Positions 35,185-43,842 of a DNA stretch of 64,000 nucleotides are shown here, piece by piece. Position 1 is the stretch's first letter; every line of letters begins with the position of its first letter. Made by a program: the position numbers and the translations under genes. Origin of the DNA: Allorhodopirellula heiligendammensis (GTDB lineage Bacteria; Planctomycetota; Planctomycetia; Pirellulales; Pirellulaceae); the NCBI RefSeq assembly GCF_007860105.1, contig NZ_SJPU01000002.1, positions 1,973,739 through 2,037,738 on the forward strand, given 5' to 3'. The notes beneath the pieces were generated by a model, which was given only the letters and a program-made list of their open reading frames with translations, had not been told where the DNA came from and made no database searches.

Positions 35185-36599
35185 TTCTAGCCGAATCCCG
35201 TGAGCGCCGACGTTTCATCGACACGCAGGGGCGTCTGCCTCCGCTATGGCCTCGCGGCACCATTTTCTTCGCCAATCTGCTGTCGCTTTTCTTCGGCAAT
35301 TCCGACCAGACCCGCGTGCTCGGAGAGGAGGTCGGCGAACTGGACTCGTACAGCAATCGACTGATTCCGATTCTGAATCTGCTGTTCGCCGGACCGGACA
35401 ACCTGTTGGTTGTCGAACGCGCTCCGGATCCAGAGCTATGCCGCTACATGCGTGATGAACTCGGTCTGTCCCTACCGGAAATCTGCGTTTTGACACACGA
35501 AGAATACTTGGACCTGGGCCGTCAGCTCGAAACGCATCCAGACTCATCGCTGAGCGAGTTGTTACCAGCAGGGCATCCACTGGCCCGAGCAGTTAATGCT
35601 CACTCGAATCATTGGATCGATGGCTATGTGATCGACGACATCTTGCCACGAATTGCCGACCGTCTGGGCTGTCCGACGATTTCTTCGACCCAGGCCAGTC
35701 AAGCGGGTAATAACAAGCTGCTGTTACACCAATTTTTGCTGACGCAAGATCTGCCGACCGTCGCGACAGAGATTGCCAACCAGCCGGGTGACGTTGTCGA
35801 TTGCGCAGTTCGATTGCGAGACCAAGGCTATTCCGCCGCCGTAGTCCGCGCTCAAGTCGGAGCGTCCGGGGTGGGGATGTTGAAGTTGCATGATCTGAGT
35901 CAACCAGATGTACTGACACAGGTACCTGAATACTTTTTTCATGAAGGTCCCTGTTTGGTCCAGGGCTGGCTCGGTCCTGGGGTGCAGGGAGTCACGGCAG
36001 TCTTGAGTCCGAGCACACAGCTGTTCTTGGACGAGACCCAGGTACACGCCTTCGATATGACGGAGCAGATTCTGAGTGATCATTCTGTTCACGAGGGGAA
36101 TGAGTCTCCACCGCCCTATTTGAAGAAACGCCCTGAAATCCGCGCCGAAACGATGCGTCAAGCAGAAATCGTCGGTGGATGGCTACATGAGACGGGGTAC
36201 CGTGGTACGGCGAGCATCGACTGGTTGGTTATTCAGCGTGCAGCAGATACGGACTGGGAGGTCTACGTTTGTGAGATCAACGCCCGTGTAACAGGGGCGA
36301 CTTACCCCTCCCTGCTCGCCAAGCATTTTCATCCCGAGGGGGCTTGGCTATTGCGTAATCTACGACTGTCGCAGCCCGTCACTGCCGCGGCACTGCTGGA
36401 TGTTTTTGCGGCAAAAGATCATCTGTTTCAATTGGGCAAACGGGCGGGAGTGCTGCCATTGAATTTTAATTTTGGCAAAGACGGTCTGGTCCACAAAGGC
36501 CAGTTCATTTGCGTGGGGAAAGACACGCAGGAATGCCATCGATTCCTCGCCTTGGCGGAGCAGGATCTACCGGGCGGCTGGAAGGCTGATCGTGATTAA
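35181..36599 (+). CDS. ATP-grasp ligase, uncharacterised
   Basis: 472 residues. The central region is an ATP-grasp fold that would couple ATP hydrolysis to carboxylate-amine (or thiol) ligation: NNKLLLHQFLLTQDLPTVATE, YSAAVVRAQVGASGVGMLKL (nucleotide-binding strand with Gly loop), GPCLVQGWLGPGVQGVTAVL, and YVCEINARVTGATYPSLLAKH carrying the metal-binding Glu and Asn. The N-terminal 130 residues (PRGTIFFANLLSLFFGN, LLVVERAPDPELCRYM) resemble the pre-ATP-grasp domain of PGM1-type peptide ligases. It overlaps the phosphatase gene by 4 bases. The substrates are unknown. Confidence 0.82.
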   Translation: MILAESRERRRFIDTQGRLPPLWPRGTIFFANLLSLFFGNSDQTRVLGEEVGELDSYSNRLIPILNLLFAGPDNLLVVERAPDPELCRYMRDELGLSLPEICVLTHEEYLDLGRQLETHPDSSLSELLPAGHPLARAVNAHSNHWIDGYVIDDILPRIADRLGCPTISSTQASQAGNNKLLLHQFLLTQDLPTVATEIANQPGDVVDCAVRLRDQGYSAAVVRAQVGASGVGMLKLHDLSQPDVLTQVPEYFFHEGPCLVQGWLGPGVQGVTAVLSPSTQLFLDETQVHAFDMTEQILSDHSVHEGNESPPPYLKKRPEIRAETMRQAEIVGGWLHETGYRGTASIDWLVIQRAADTDWEVYVCEINARVTGATYPSLLAKHFHPEGAWLLRNLRLSQPVTAAALLDVFAAKDHLFQLGKRAGVLPLNFNFGKDGLVHKGQFICVGKDTQECHRFLALAEQDLPGGWKADRD

Positions 36600-36681
36600 A
36601 CGGAGGCCAGGGATCGATGCAGATGGATGCGCTGGTGCACAACGACGATGATTCGCTACCACACTCGAAAGGCAAACTGAT

Positions 36682-37815
36682 TTGATTGGTAATGACAAGC
36701 ACGAACATCTCAAATCGCGGTTAACATCGTTAACGCGGGACTTGATTCTGATTCCGAGTACGGAGAGTCGCCCTGCAGAACGTCAAAAATCATTCGAGTT
36801 CTTAAGGCATCACCTCGACTCGTCGCCAGGCGTTCGCCTTGATACGTTCAACCGGAACGGACATGAGTCGTTGGTGGTTCGGCCCGAGGGCTGTGATGCA
36901 CCGGAGATTTTGTTGTGTGGACACGTTGATGTGATCGAGCATTCGGAGTCGGACTGCTACCATTCCAAGGTGGAGAACGGCCGGATCATTGGCCCCGGCA
37001 GCGGTGACATGAAGGGCCAGATTGCCATCATGATCGAATTGATGAGAGCGATCCATCGCCGCGGCGGCGGGGCAAGCGTGGGGTTGGCAGTCACGTCCGA
37101 CGAAGAACGTGGCGGTGCGGATGGCGTGCGATTTTTGCTGGATGAGATCGGGTTGAGGTGTGGGGTGGCAATTATCCCTGATGGTGGTTCGCTGGATAAG
37201 ATTACGACTGCGGAAAAGGGAGTTGTGCACGCACGTCTGGTTCAATACGGCCGCGAGGCGCATGCGGCACGCCCATGGTTAGGCGATAATGCGATCGAAC
37301 GGTTGCTGCCCCGGTTGAATAGATTGATCGAACATTTTGCCAAGTACTGGCCTCAGGACAAAATCGATCCAACGGTGGATCATTGGTTTCCTACGTGCAG
37401 CATCACGATGTGTGAGAGCGAAAATACGACGGTCAACCGGGTTCCATCCGGTGCTTCGGCAGTGATTGATATCCGGTTTCCACCGCCCCACAGTGTCGAG
37501 TCGATGCTCGCGGAAGTCGCCCACATTATTGGCGCAGATTGCGCGTTAATACCTCTGATGACGGCGGAGCCGACCGACCTCGCCCCGGACCCACTGTTCT
37601 GCCAAGCGACCGCCGACGAGACCGGTAACGCCGTGGGCTTGGTGCGGGCCTCTGGTGGAAGCGATGGCCGATTTTTCCGCGAGCATGGCATCAGCGTGAA
37701 CCTATCGCGCCCCCTCGTTGGTAATCTGCACGCCATCGATGAATGGATCGATATTGACTCGATGGTGACCTACTACCAAATCTGCAAACACTACATTGAC
37801 CAACGACTGGCATAG
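36682..37815 (+). CDS. M20-family metallo-amidohydrolase (ArgE/DapE type)
   Basis: 377 residues. The dizinc amidase motifs are complete: [13 protein letters not shown] (first His and Asp), [10 protein letters not shown] (bridging Asp), [12 protein letters not shown] (catalytic and metal Glu), [16 protein letters not shown] (dimerisation-domain His) and [10 protein letters not shown] (final metal His). It probably removes an acyl or aminoacyl group from an amino-acid-like substrate. The likely start is TTG at 36682, with AAAGG 11 bases upstream; no in-frame ATG lies near. It follows the ATP-grasp gene by 82 bases, suggesting that the ligated product is later cleaved or trimmed. Confidence 0.9.
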   Translation: MIGNDKHEHLKSRLTSLTRDLILIPSTESRPAERQKSFEFLRHHLDSSPGVRLDTFNRNGHESLVVRPEGCDAPEILLCGHVDVIEHSESDCYHSKVENGRIIGPGSGDMKGQIAIMIELMRAIHRRGGGASVGLAVTSDEERGGADGVRFLLDEIGLRCGVAIIPDGGSLDKITTAEKGVVHARLVQYGREAHAARPWLGDNAIERLLPRLNRLIEHFAKYWPQDKIDPTVDHWFPTCSITMCESENTTVNRVPSGASAVIDIRFPPPHSVESMLAEVAHIIGADCALIPLMTAEPTDLAPDPLFCQATADETGNAVGLVRASGGSDGRFFREHGISVNLSRPLVGNLHAIDEWIDIDSMVTYYQICKHYIDQRLA

Positions 37816-37893
37816 CCCGGTAGGTGGCAAAGTGTACGTTGATGCCAACGCGTCGAGGTTGACTGGTTGCGGGGCGATCAGGACGTCACGCCG

Positions 37894-38556
37894 CTAAAGG
37901 TGCGCTGTGCCGTGGGCATTTGCTGGTCCAATTTCGTCGCGGCGTGGACGGTTGTGGAGTCCCGCCAACCCGCTGACGTAGCGGTTGCCATCGACGAAGA
38001 AACGCAGAGGCAACTCGGCGGCATGGCGAATCCCTACCCGTGGTGAGGTGATAATGCGAGCTCGGAGGTCGCGACCGAGCGTCAGCCGCCAGTCGTTTGA
38101 ACGGAGCACTTCCACGCCGTCGCAGTCCCGTTGGATCTGCATCGCGTGGCAAATCATCCCCGGACCGGATGTGATTCGGCGATGGTTGGTCGTGCCGCGA
38201 TTTTGCTGCATTTGCTCCATACCCCACACCGGTTCGATCGCGCGAATCAGCACCGCCGACCCGATCCCCGAGTCCTCGGTGACCAAGTTCATGCAGTGTT
38301 TGGCGTGGATTGGATATACATAGAGCGTGCCCGGGGCCCCGAACATCGACGCGTTGCCAGCCGTCAGGCCGCGCGAGCTATGACTTGCGGGATCATCTTG
38401 GGCCAGATAGGCCTCCGTCTCGACAATCCAGCCACCGAGCCATCTTCCATCGACGCGGTGGGCAACACCGCAGCCGAGGAGCCCGCGGGCAACCTCCGCA
38501 GGTCCACGCCGAAAAAACTCAACGTTCAGGGAACTCTGCACAGGGGGTAGGCTCAT
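37894..38556 (-). CDS. 3-methyladenine DNA glycosylase (AAG/Mpg type)
   Basis: 220 residues from ATG 38556. It excises alkylated purines in base excision repair. Motifs: EVARGLLGCGVAHR, WIVETEAYLAQDDPASHSSRG (with catalytic Glu), NASMFGAPGTLYVYPIHAKHCMNLVTE, and RRITSGPGMICHAMQI where the family has L-GPG-L. The H-C-M-N-L-V segment corresponds to the base-flipping pocket. The longer frame to 38751 overlaps the divergent lipoprotein start and is rejected. It is convergent with the M20 gene, with stops 78 bases apart. Confidence 0.93.
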   Translation of the reverse strand: MSLPPVQSSLNVEFFRRGPAEVARGLLGCGVAHRVDGRWLGGWIVETEAYLAQDDPASHSSRGLTAGNASMFGAPGTLYVYPIHAKHCMNLVTEDSGIGSAVLIRAIEPVWGMEQMQQNRGTTNHRRITSGPGMICHAMQIQRDCDGVEVLRSNDWRLTLGRDLRARIITSPRVGIRHAAELPLRFFVDGNRYVSGLAGLHNRPRRDEIGPANAHGTAHL

Positions 38557-38733
38557 GGAGTACAGGCCGCCGGGTGGGAATTGGGTAAAGTTTGCCGGAT
38601 GTGCGGACGATAACGATTGTGACGCCGGTTCTGAACTTTGGATTCCGGCCGGAGGTTGCAATTCATTGGTGGACTTTTCACCGGGAGCATCCTCCACCCC
38701 CAAAAAACCGCCCACGTGACACGGACGTCTGCG

Positions 38734-39312
38734 ATGATTCACGCTGCTCAAACACTATTGCTCGCTCTCAGCTTAACTCTCACCGTCGGTTGCTGTGGTC
38801 CGCTATGGAACCATGGTGGCTACGCAGGGGCATGTGGTGGCGGCTGCAGCGACGGTTGTGGGGCCTGCGACGGATGTGGTGAGCTGTACGTTGACCCCTG
38901 GATCAACGATCCGGCCGATTGCTGCGATCCCTGTGATTCATGTGGTAACTTCAATGGACAATCGTGCGGAAAGTGCCGCCCCGTCTTCGCCGGCATTAAA
39001 AGCCTGTGGGGATATCGATGTGCCGACAGCTGTGGCGGAGGTTGCGATGGAGGCTGTGACGGCGGCTGCAGCACCGGCAGCTGTGGCGGAGATTGTGGTT
39101 GTGATGGACACGGTTCACTGCACCCCGCTGGTGAGTACATCGGCGGTTACTCCGAAGGTCAGCCCACCATTGCCTTGGGCGATGGTGAGCGAATTGTGGA
39201 GTCGCACATGTCGGGCCAACCGACACCGGCGCGAATCAGCCAGCAAAGTGGTACCGCCCGCCAGATTTTCCAACCTCGCCGTGTCAATCAGCCTCGCTCG
39301 CTGGCATACTGA
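38734..39312 (+). CDS. Cys/Gly-rich lipoprotein
   Basis: 192 residues with a lipoprotein signal: MIHAAQTLLLALSLTLTVGC, lipobox TVGC at about 17-20. The mature N-terminal half contains about 20 Cys in short repeats of the type CGGGCDGGCDGGC and CDPCDSCG, separated by Gly and Asp. The C-terminal 70 residues lack Cys and end PRRVNQPRSLAY. The pattern suggests an outer-surface, disulfide- or metal-rich protein; similar Cys-rich secreted proteins are characteristic of planctomycete envelopes. No catalytic domain is recognised. Divergent from the glycosylase. Confidence 0.78.
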   Translation: MIHAAQTLLLALSLTLTVGCCGPLWNHGGYAGACGGGCSDGCGACDGCGELYVDPWINDPADCCDPCDSCGNFNGQSCGKCRPVFAGIKSLWGYRCADSCGGGCDGGCDGGCSTGSCGGDCGCDGHGSLHPAGEYIGGYSEGQPTIALGDGERIVESHMSGQPTPARISQQSGTARQIFQPRRVNQPRSLAY

Positions 39313-39363
39313 GGTCCAGGAAACTTGCAAAAACCCAGCCAAGCGTCACGACAGGAGTCGTTC

Positions 39364-39939
39364 CTAGACGCTCGGTCCAGGTTCGCGGTTCTGAATGCTC
39401 AGTTCTGCTTCTCCGTCATCCCCGCGGTAGGTGAGCACGCTGTGAACGTCATAGGGTTCCAATCTCGCCTGGCCGCCGAGGGGCTCTAGGTGCAGCAAAA
39501 AGGAACAACCGACGATTTTCGCATCGCATTTTTCGAGCAGACGTAGACAGGCCTCAACGGTGCCTCCGGTCGCGAGCAGATCATCGACGACCAGAACGCG
39601 CTGGCCGGGCTGGATGCCATCGACATGGATTTGCAACTCGTCGGTGCCATATTCCAGCTGGTAGGCGAAGGAATGCAGATCAAACGGAAGTTTGCCTGGT
39701 TTGCGAATGGGTACGAATCCAGCACCTAAACGCATCGCCAGCGGAGTCCCAAAGATAAATCCGCGTGCCTCGGCCGCTGCCACGATGTCCACGCCGGCGT
39801 CTAGAAAAGGAGCCGCCATCTGTTCAACGGCCTCGTGCAAGGCCGCTGCATCACACAGCAGCGGTGTGATATCACGATACAATATTCCTGGTTTAGGGTA
39901 GTCAGGAATGTCTCGAATCAAAGAGCGAAGGTCCGTCAT
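39364..39939 (-). CDS. apt: Adenine phosphoribosyltransferase
   Basis: 191 residues from ATG 39939. It salvages adenine with PRPP to give AMP. MTDLRSLIRDIPDYPKPGILYRD is the typical N terminus, given here only in part as IPDYPKPGILYRDITPLL. AAEARGFIFGTPLAMRLG precedes the PRPP loop VLVVDDLLATGGTVEA. Length is slightly above the usual 170-185 because of the C-terminal tail. It is convergent with the Cys-rich lipoprotein and separated by 51 bases. No partner gene is adjacent on this strand. Confidence 0.95.
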   Translation of the reverse strand: MTDLRSLIRDIPDYPKPGILYRDITPLLCDAAALHEAVEQMAAPFLDAGVDIVAAAEARGFIFGTPLAMRLGAGFVPIRKPGKLPFDLHSFAYQLEYGTDELQIHVDGIQPGQRVLVVDDLLATGGTVEACLRLLEKCDAKIVGCSFLLHLEPLGGQARLEPYDVHSVLTYRGDDGEAELSIQNREPGPSV

Positions 39940-40134
39940 GACGTTGTCTCTGCGATGCTGGGGTAAGGTGTGAAGAATCGGTACCACCAGACCATAACCG
40001 CTCAGCTGACCGGAACAAAAGCACCAGTTGACAAAATCTCAAATTGTCGGACTTTGGCAATCACCCCCATCGAACGTTGGACCCCATGCACTGGCATCGG
40101 CTGCCCGTGCGATCAATCATCCATTGGCAGTTCG

Positions 40135-40557
40135 TTAGCCTTCGATGGTGTCCGCTTCGGTCATATCGAAAATGCGGTTCCAGGGCACGGCAGGAGAGGC
40201 GCCGTCGACGTCGTTCTCTGCCTTCCGGCGGCATTCGATGCAGTCGCTCGCGTAAGGAATGGCGCGGAGCCGATTGAGCGGAATGGGTTTGCCGCAGTCC
40301 TCGCAATCGCCGTAGGTACCCTGCTGGAATTTCGCAATCGCTTCTTCAATTGCGACCAATTCTTTGCTTTCGACCTCGACCAGCTGGCTGTTCAGCTCGT
40401 CCTGAACCGTGTCAGCGGCTGCGTCTAACGCATCGCCGGTCTTCTGCTGATGGAGTTCGCTCAGCAAGCTGAGGTCGCCTGCTAAAGCCTTCCGGAGGGC
40501 ATCGCGACGGCGGACCAAAGTCGCTCGCAAATTTTGCAAAGATTCTTTTCTGGGCAT
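40135..40557 (-). CDS. DksA/TraR-family zinc finger protein
   Basis: 140 residues. An N-terminal helical coiled region (LQNLRATLVRRRDALRKAL) is followed by the C4 zinc finger GDCEDCGKPIPLNRLRAIPYASDCIECRRKAE at about 93-123, quoted by its ends: CEDCG and CIECRR. This is the DksA/TraR architecture, which binds the RNA polymerase secondary channel, often with ppGpp. The acidic tip residues of DksA are not obvious, so true DksA function is uncertain. AAGG lies 7 bases upstream of the ATG. Confidence 0.9.
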   Translation of the reverse strand: MPRKESLQNLRATLVRRRDALRKALAGDLSLLSELHQQKTGDALDAAADTVQDELNSQLVEVESKELVAIEEAIAKFQQGTYGDCEDCGKPIPLNRLRAIPYASDCIECRRKAENDVDGASPAVPWNRIFDMTEADTIEG

Positions 40558-40946
40558 TGGAAAACCTTTCTTTCAGACGAGTGCGTCCGGGGTAACCGGA
40601 AAAATCCGGCTCGCGACAACCCTTCAGACGTGCCAAGACGTAGGAAAGTTCGCGAAACCGATCTGCCACCTTGGCTGGACTACCTCGAAAGCGTGCGATG
40701 GGGACTCATTGGTGCTAGCCATGTGCGTGCGAGGTGAATACCTCGCCCGCACAAGGGTATCCATTGAATGGAAGATGCAACCCTAAAAAACGGGCGATTA
40801 CACGGACAGACCTGTGCTACCGCAACGGTTGTGCCGAAAACATCGCTTCGTCCCCGAAAAAAGTTTTTCCTGTGGCAGAGGGTGACCTCGACAGTTCCAG
40901 AATCCCCAATTGGAAGGGGATCAAGGACTTTGCCGTCAACTTAGGT
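40558..40946. other. Intergenic, no recognisable gene
   Basis: 389 bases between the stop of the large secreted protein gene and the start of the zinc finger gene. It contains short open frames without features. A small AACCGG/CCGGCT-type inverted motif lies near 40592-40610 but is weak. Confidence 0.45.
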
Positions 40947-42935
40947 TTACTCCAATGGGCGAAGCGTCATCGTGCCAAAATGGAGCCCGTCCGCCTCGTT
41001 GTAAGCGAAACTACCACTCACATTGAAATATTTCCGTAATTGCTCAAACTTGGGTAAGTTCTGCCGTTGCAAGAGCTCGCTGAACTTCTGGGCAACGGGA
41101 CTGTTCGCACCGCGACGGTCAAATGCGCCTGCCAAGGTGGGGGAGGCGGCAAGATCGTACAGGACTCGGTAGCTATCCGCATCACGATTAAATGACAGGA
41201 AAAACGGTTGCTCGCCGGCTAGTTTCGCCCCGAGTTCCGACAACATCAGCGCAAAGTCAGTATCATCGATCAATCTGGGCTGGGAGCCGGAGCGAGTCCG
41301 GATCGCCTGCTCGACGACCTCCCGTGAGTCGGAGAGTACGAGGTAGTCATCGAGCAGCATCACGCTCCGTTCGACCTGCCGCATCGTATCGGGCAACTCG
41401 CGGCCAGGCTTCGCGAAATAGACCTGGATGTCCCCGATCGTCTCCGGCCGCATGTCCGAAGCGGGCAGTTTTTGGCGGATTTTGTCCAGCATCTCTCTCG
41501 CTTTTTTGACGTCACGAACCTGTAACGCATCCATGCGCGCGATCGCGTTCCACGCCGCCGGCTCTTGATAGCGGCGAACGCCGACGTATCGCCCTGTAAG
41601 GTTCGCTAGTAAGTCATCTTTCAGGCTCACGTCCAATCTGGCCTGAACGCGATCTTCGGTGAAACGCTCAAAGCTGCCCTCGCCTGCAAAACGGTTGACA
41701 ATCTTTGCAAGGTTCTCCGCCGCCGTAGCGATATCCCAATTGGCGGTCAAATACGACGTCGTGTCGGCTGGCACCCACTCGGGAGGCGTCGGTTCGACTG
41801 ATTCAGGACGCACAACGCCAAAGAATCCATCACGAGGAGGGTCAATCACCACGTGCAGGTGAATAATACCCTCGACAATATCTCCACCCCGGAAAACGCT
41901 CCCGCCCACACCCCGGATCTTTTCAATCCCCAATTCTTCGACGATGGGCTGGATGAAGAATGATGAACTGCTCCGGCTGATGATTTTTTGGGCAATTGCG
42001 TAAGGATTGGCAAAAAATGTGATCTGCGGCGTCTCAGCCTCTGCTCCCACGCAGCGTGTCATTACGGCACCAAAATCACGATTACTGGATAGGTTCTCCA
42101 AGATCATCGAATCCGAGGCCGCGGTCTGCGATCTCTCTGCAGCCGCTTTCCGATTTTCGGGTGCGTCGGTTTCGTGCCAGCGTTCGAGCACGTCGGCGGC
42201 GGCGCGGCGGCCCACGCCGATGACAAATACCCCGTCGCGATCGAACCATTCCACGACGGGGCCGCGCCCCCGTGGTGACTTCCATGTGGTGACTCGATGG
42301 CCACCGATTTCTTCCTCGCTGTCGACAAACTGATTTCTTTTAGCAAGTTCGCCAATCGTTTCAATCAGCTTCCGCATTGATGCAGCGGAATCATTTTGTT
42401 GGCCGGTCTCGATGAGGAACACGCCCGCGAAACTGTTTCGGTCACGGCGTTGTCGCTGCATTCGCGCGGCGATCTCCTCATCACTCTCCTCGGATTTCTC
42501 GTCCGGATTGCCCGCTTTGGGTTCTTCCGGTGGAGCGCCGGGGACGACCGCTAAGGATACTTGTCCTTTGGGAATCGCAAGCATTTCGTCCAGCGATAGC
42601 CCTACTTGGCTGGCGAATTCCTCCATTAGCTGACTGACGGTTTGGTAGGTATCTGAAACGAATGGCCGCATCGCTGGATCGTTCAGCATCTGGCCCAGGG
42701 TAGAACGGGAGAATCCTGCTCTCAGCTCTGATGTATTGCGAATACGGATATATGCCAGCGTATCGGAGGGCAACAGTCGAGACGCAGGTGGACACTGGGA
42801 TTCAAATCCGACAGTATCACTTGTGCGGGCACGAGCCTGCGCGACTAAAGTCTGCGGCACGATCATTCCGATCAACAGCATGGTTGCGAACCAGCGACAG
42901 CGAACAACAGCGAGCGTGACCGTGGGGAGAGTCAT
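40947..42935 (-). CDS. Large secreted protein of unknown function
   Basis: 662 residues with a signal peptide (RWFATMLLIGMIVPQTLVAQ). After PPASRLLPSDTLAYIRIRN the protein has alternating alpha/beta segments, an acidic-basic insert (DEKSEESDEEIAARMQRQRR) near 155, and VVEWFDRDGVFVIGVGRRAAADVLERW near 225. It resembles the planctomycete proteins grouped near DUF3352, which begin with a predicted 'steadiness of a value' segment (LPSDTLAYIRI), but no enzyme motif is visible. It is probably periplasmic. It is divergent from the BON-domain gene across 102 bases. Confidence 0.72.
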   Translation of the reverse strand: MTLPTVTLAVVRCRWFATMLLIGMIVPQTLVAQARARTSDTVGFESQCPPASRLLPSDTLAYIRIRNTSELRAGFSRSTLGQMLNDPAMRPFVSDTYQTVSQLMEEFASQVGLSLDEMLAIPKGQVSLAVVPGAPPEEPKAGNPDEKSEESDEEIAARMQRQRRDRNSFAGVFLIETGQQNDSAASMRKLIETIGELAKRNQFVDSEEEIGGHRVTTWKSPRGRGPVVEWFDRDGVFVIGVGRRAAADVLERWHETDAPENRKAAAERSQTAASDSMILENLSSNRDFGAVMTRCVGAEAETPQITFFANPYAIAQKIISRSSSSFFIQPIVEELGIEKIRGVGGSVFRGGDIVEGIIHLHVVIDPPRDGFFGVVRPESVEPTPPEWVPADTTSYLTANWDIATAAENLAKIVNRFAGEGSFERFTEDRVQARLDVSLKDDLLANLTGRYVGVRRYQEPAAWNAIARMDALQVRDVKKAREMLDKIRQKLPASDMRPETIGDIQVYFAKPGRELPDTMRQVERSVMLLDDYLVLSDSREVVEQAIRTRSGSQPRLIDDTDFALMLSELGAKLAGEQPFFLSFNRDADSYRVLYDLAASPTLAGAFDRRGANSPVAQKFSELLQRQNLPKFEQLRKYFNVSGSFAYNEADGLHFGTMTLRPLE

Positions 42936-43037
42936 ACGTTTCGGATTCCAAAAGCAGAAAGTAGAAAATTTTTCAGCGACGAGATTAGAATAGTAGTATC
43001 CGACCCCACGCTAGCCTTCACACCCACAAAGTATCCG

Positions 43038-43775
43038 ATGCTAAACCTGAAATCCAACACTTGGTACAAACGCTTACTGACTAGCATCTTCTCCATCGCG
43101 TTGGTTGTTTGTCTTGGTACAACCGTCCAAGCCAACAATGGTGGCGGTGGAAATACCGGAGGTGGCGGTACAGGTGGTGGTGGAGCGGGTGCTGGTGGCA
43201 CGCCGATTACCGGCGGCAGTGACCTGGTTGATCTGCAGGAAGAGTTCATCGGTGATGTGGACCGCACGGGCGGAGTGGGACAATTCAGCGAGCCTGTGGG
43301 CGCAAGTGTCACGTCAGCCGCCGCGTCTTTGAGTACGACCGGTGCGCGGGCGACGACCCGGGCTGGCGGTGGCTTGGGGGGGCTTGGTGGGTTAGGGGCC
43401 GCCTTCAATAATGCGTTGAATGGTGGGCTGAACGGTGGTACCGAAGCGACCATGCCCATCCGCACTCGACTCCGCAGTGCTGTCGAGTTGCCTCCCGTGG
43501 ACGTCGATGTACAGATCGCCCGCGAGGTCAGCTTGAATAACCGTTTGCAGCGAACCAGTTCGCTCGGGCCACGACCGCGAGGCCCCGCTACTCTCGGTGC
43601 AGAGTATGGTCCGGCATCCCAACCGCTCTACGGCGTTAACGTGCAGATGCAGGGCAGGACCGCGATCTTGCAGGGCACGGTCAGTAGCGAAGCCCACCGA
43701 CGCCGAAGTGAATTACTTATTCGATTAGAGCCAGGTGTCTCTCAAATCGATAATCGAATTAGTGTCGCGCCCTAA
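43038..43775 (+). CDS. Secreted Gly-rich protein with C-terminal BON domain
   Basis: 245 residues. Signal peptide near the N terminus (SIFSIALVVCLGTTVQA), then a Gly-rich linker (NNGGGGNTGGGGTGGGG) and a second Gly stretch (GGGLGGLGGLGA). The last 60 residues, NVQMQGRTAILQGTVSSEAHRRRSELLIRLEPGVSQIDNRI in outline, are a BON-type fold, which binds phospholipid or peptidoglycan-linked surfaces in OsmY-like proteins. It is probably periplasmic. A second BON-like protein lies at 47995. Start ATG 43038. Confidence 0.8.
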   Translation: MLNLKSNTWYKRLLTSIFSIALVVCLGTTVQANNGGGGNTGGGGTGGGGAGAGGTPITGGSDLVDLQEEFIGDVDRTGGVGQFSEPVGASVTSAAASLSTTGARATTRAGGGLGGLGGLGAAFNNALNGGLNGGTEATMPIRTRLRSAVELPPVDVDVQIAREVSLNNRLQRTSSLGPRPRGPATLGAEYGPASQPLYGVNVQMQGRTAILQGTVSSEAHRRRSELLIRLEPGVSQIDNRISVAP

Positions 43776-43776
43776 A

Positions 43777-43811
43777 GACCGCACCTCATGTGACATAGCT
43801 GGGTGCGGGTC
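43777..43811. terminator. Possible bidirectional terminator
   Basis: GACCGCACC (43777-43785) pairs with GGTGCGGGTC (43802-43811) with one bulge, in the 67-base gap between the convergent BON and SNF2 genes. No T-run on either side. Confidence 0.45.
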
Positions 43812-43842
43812 GCATTTATCGTGGTCGTCGTCTTGCCTGCCT

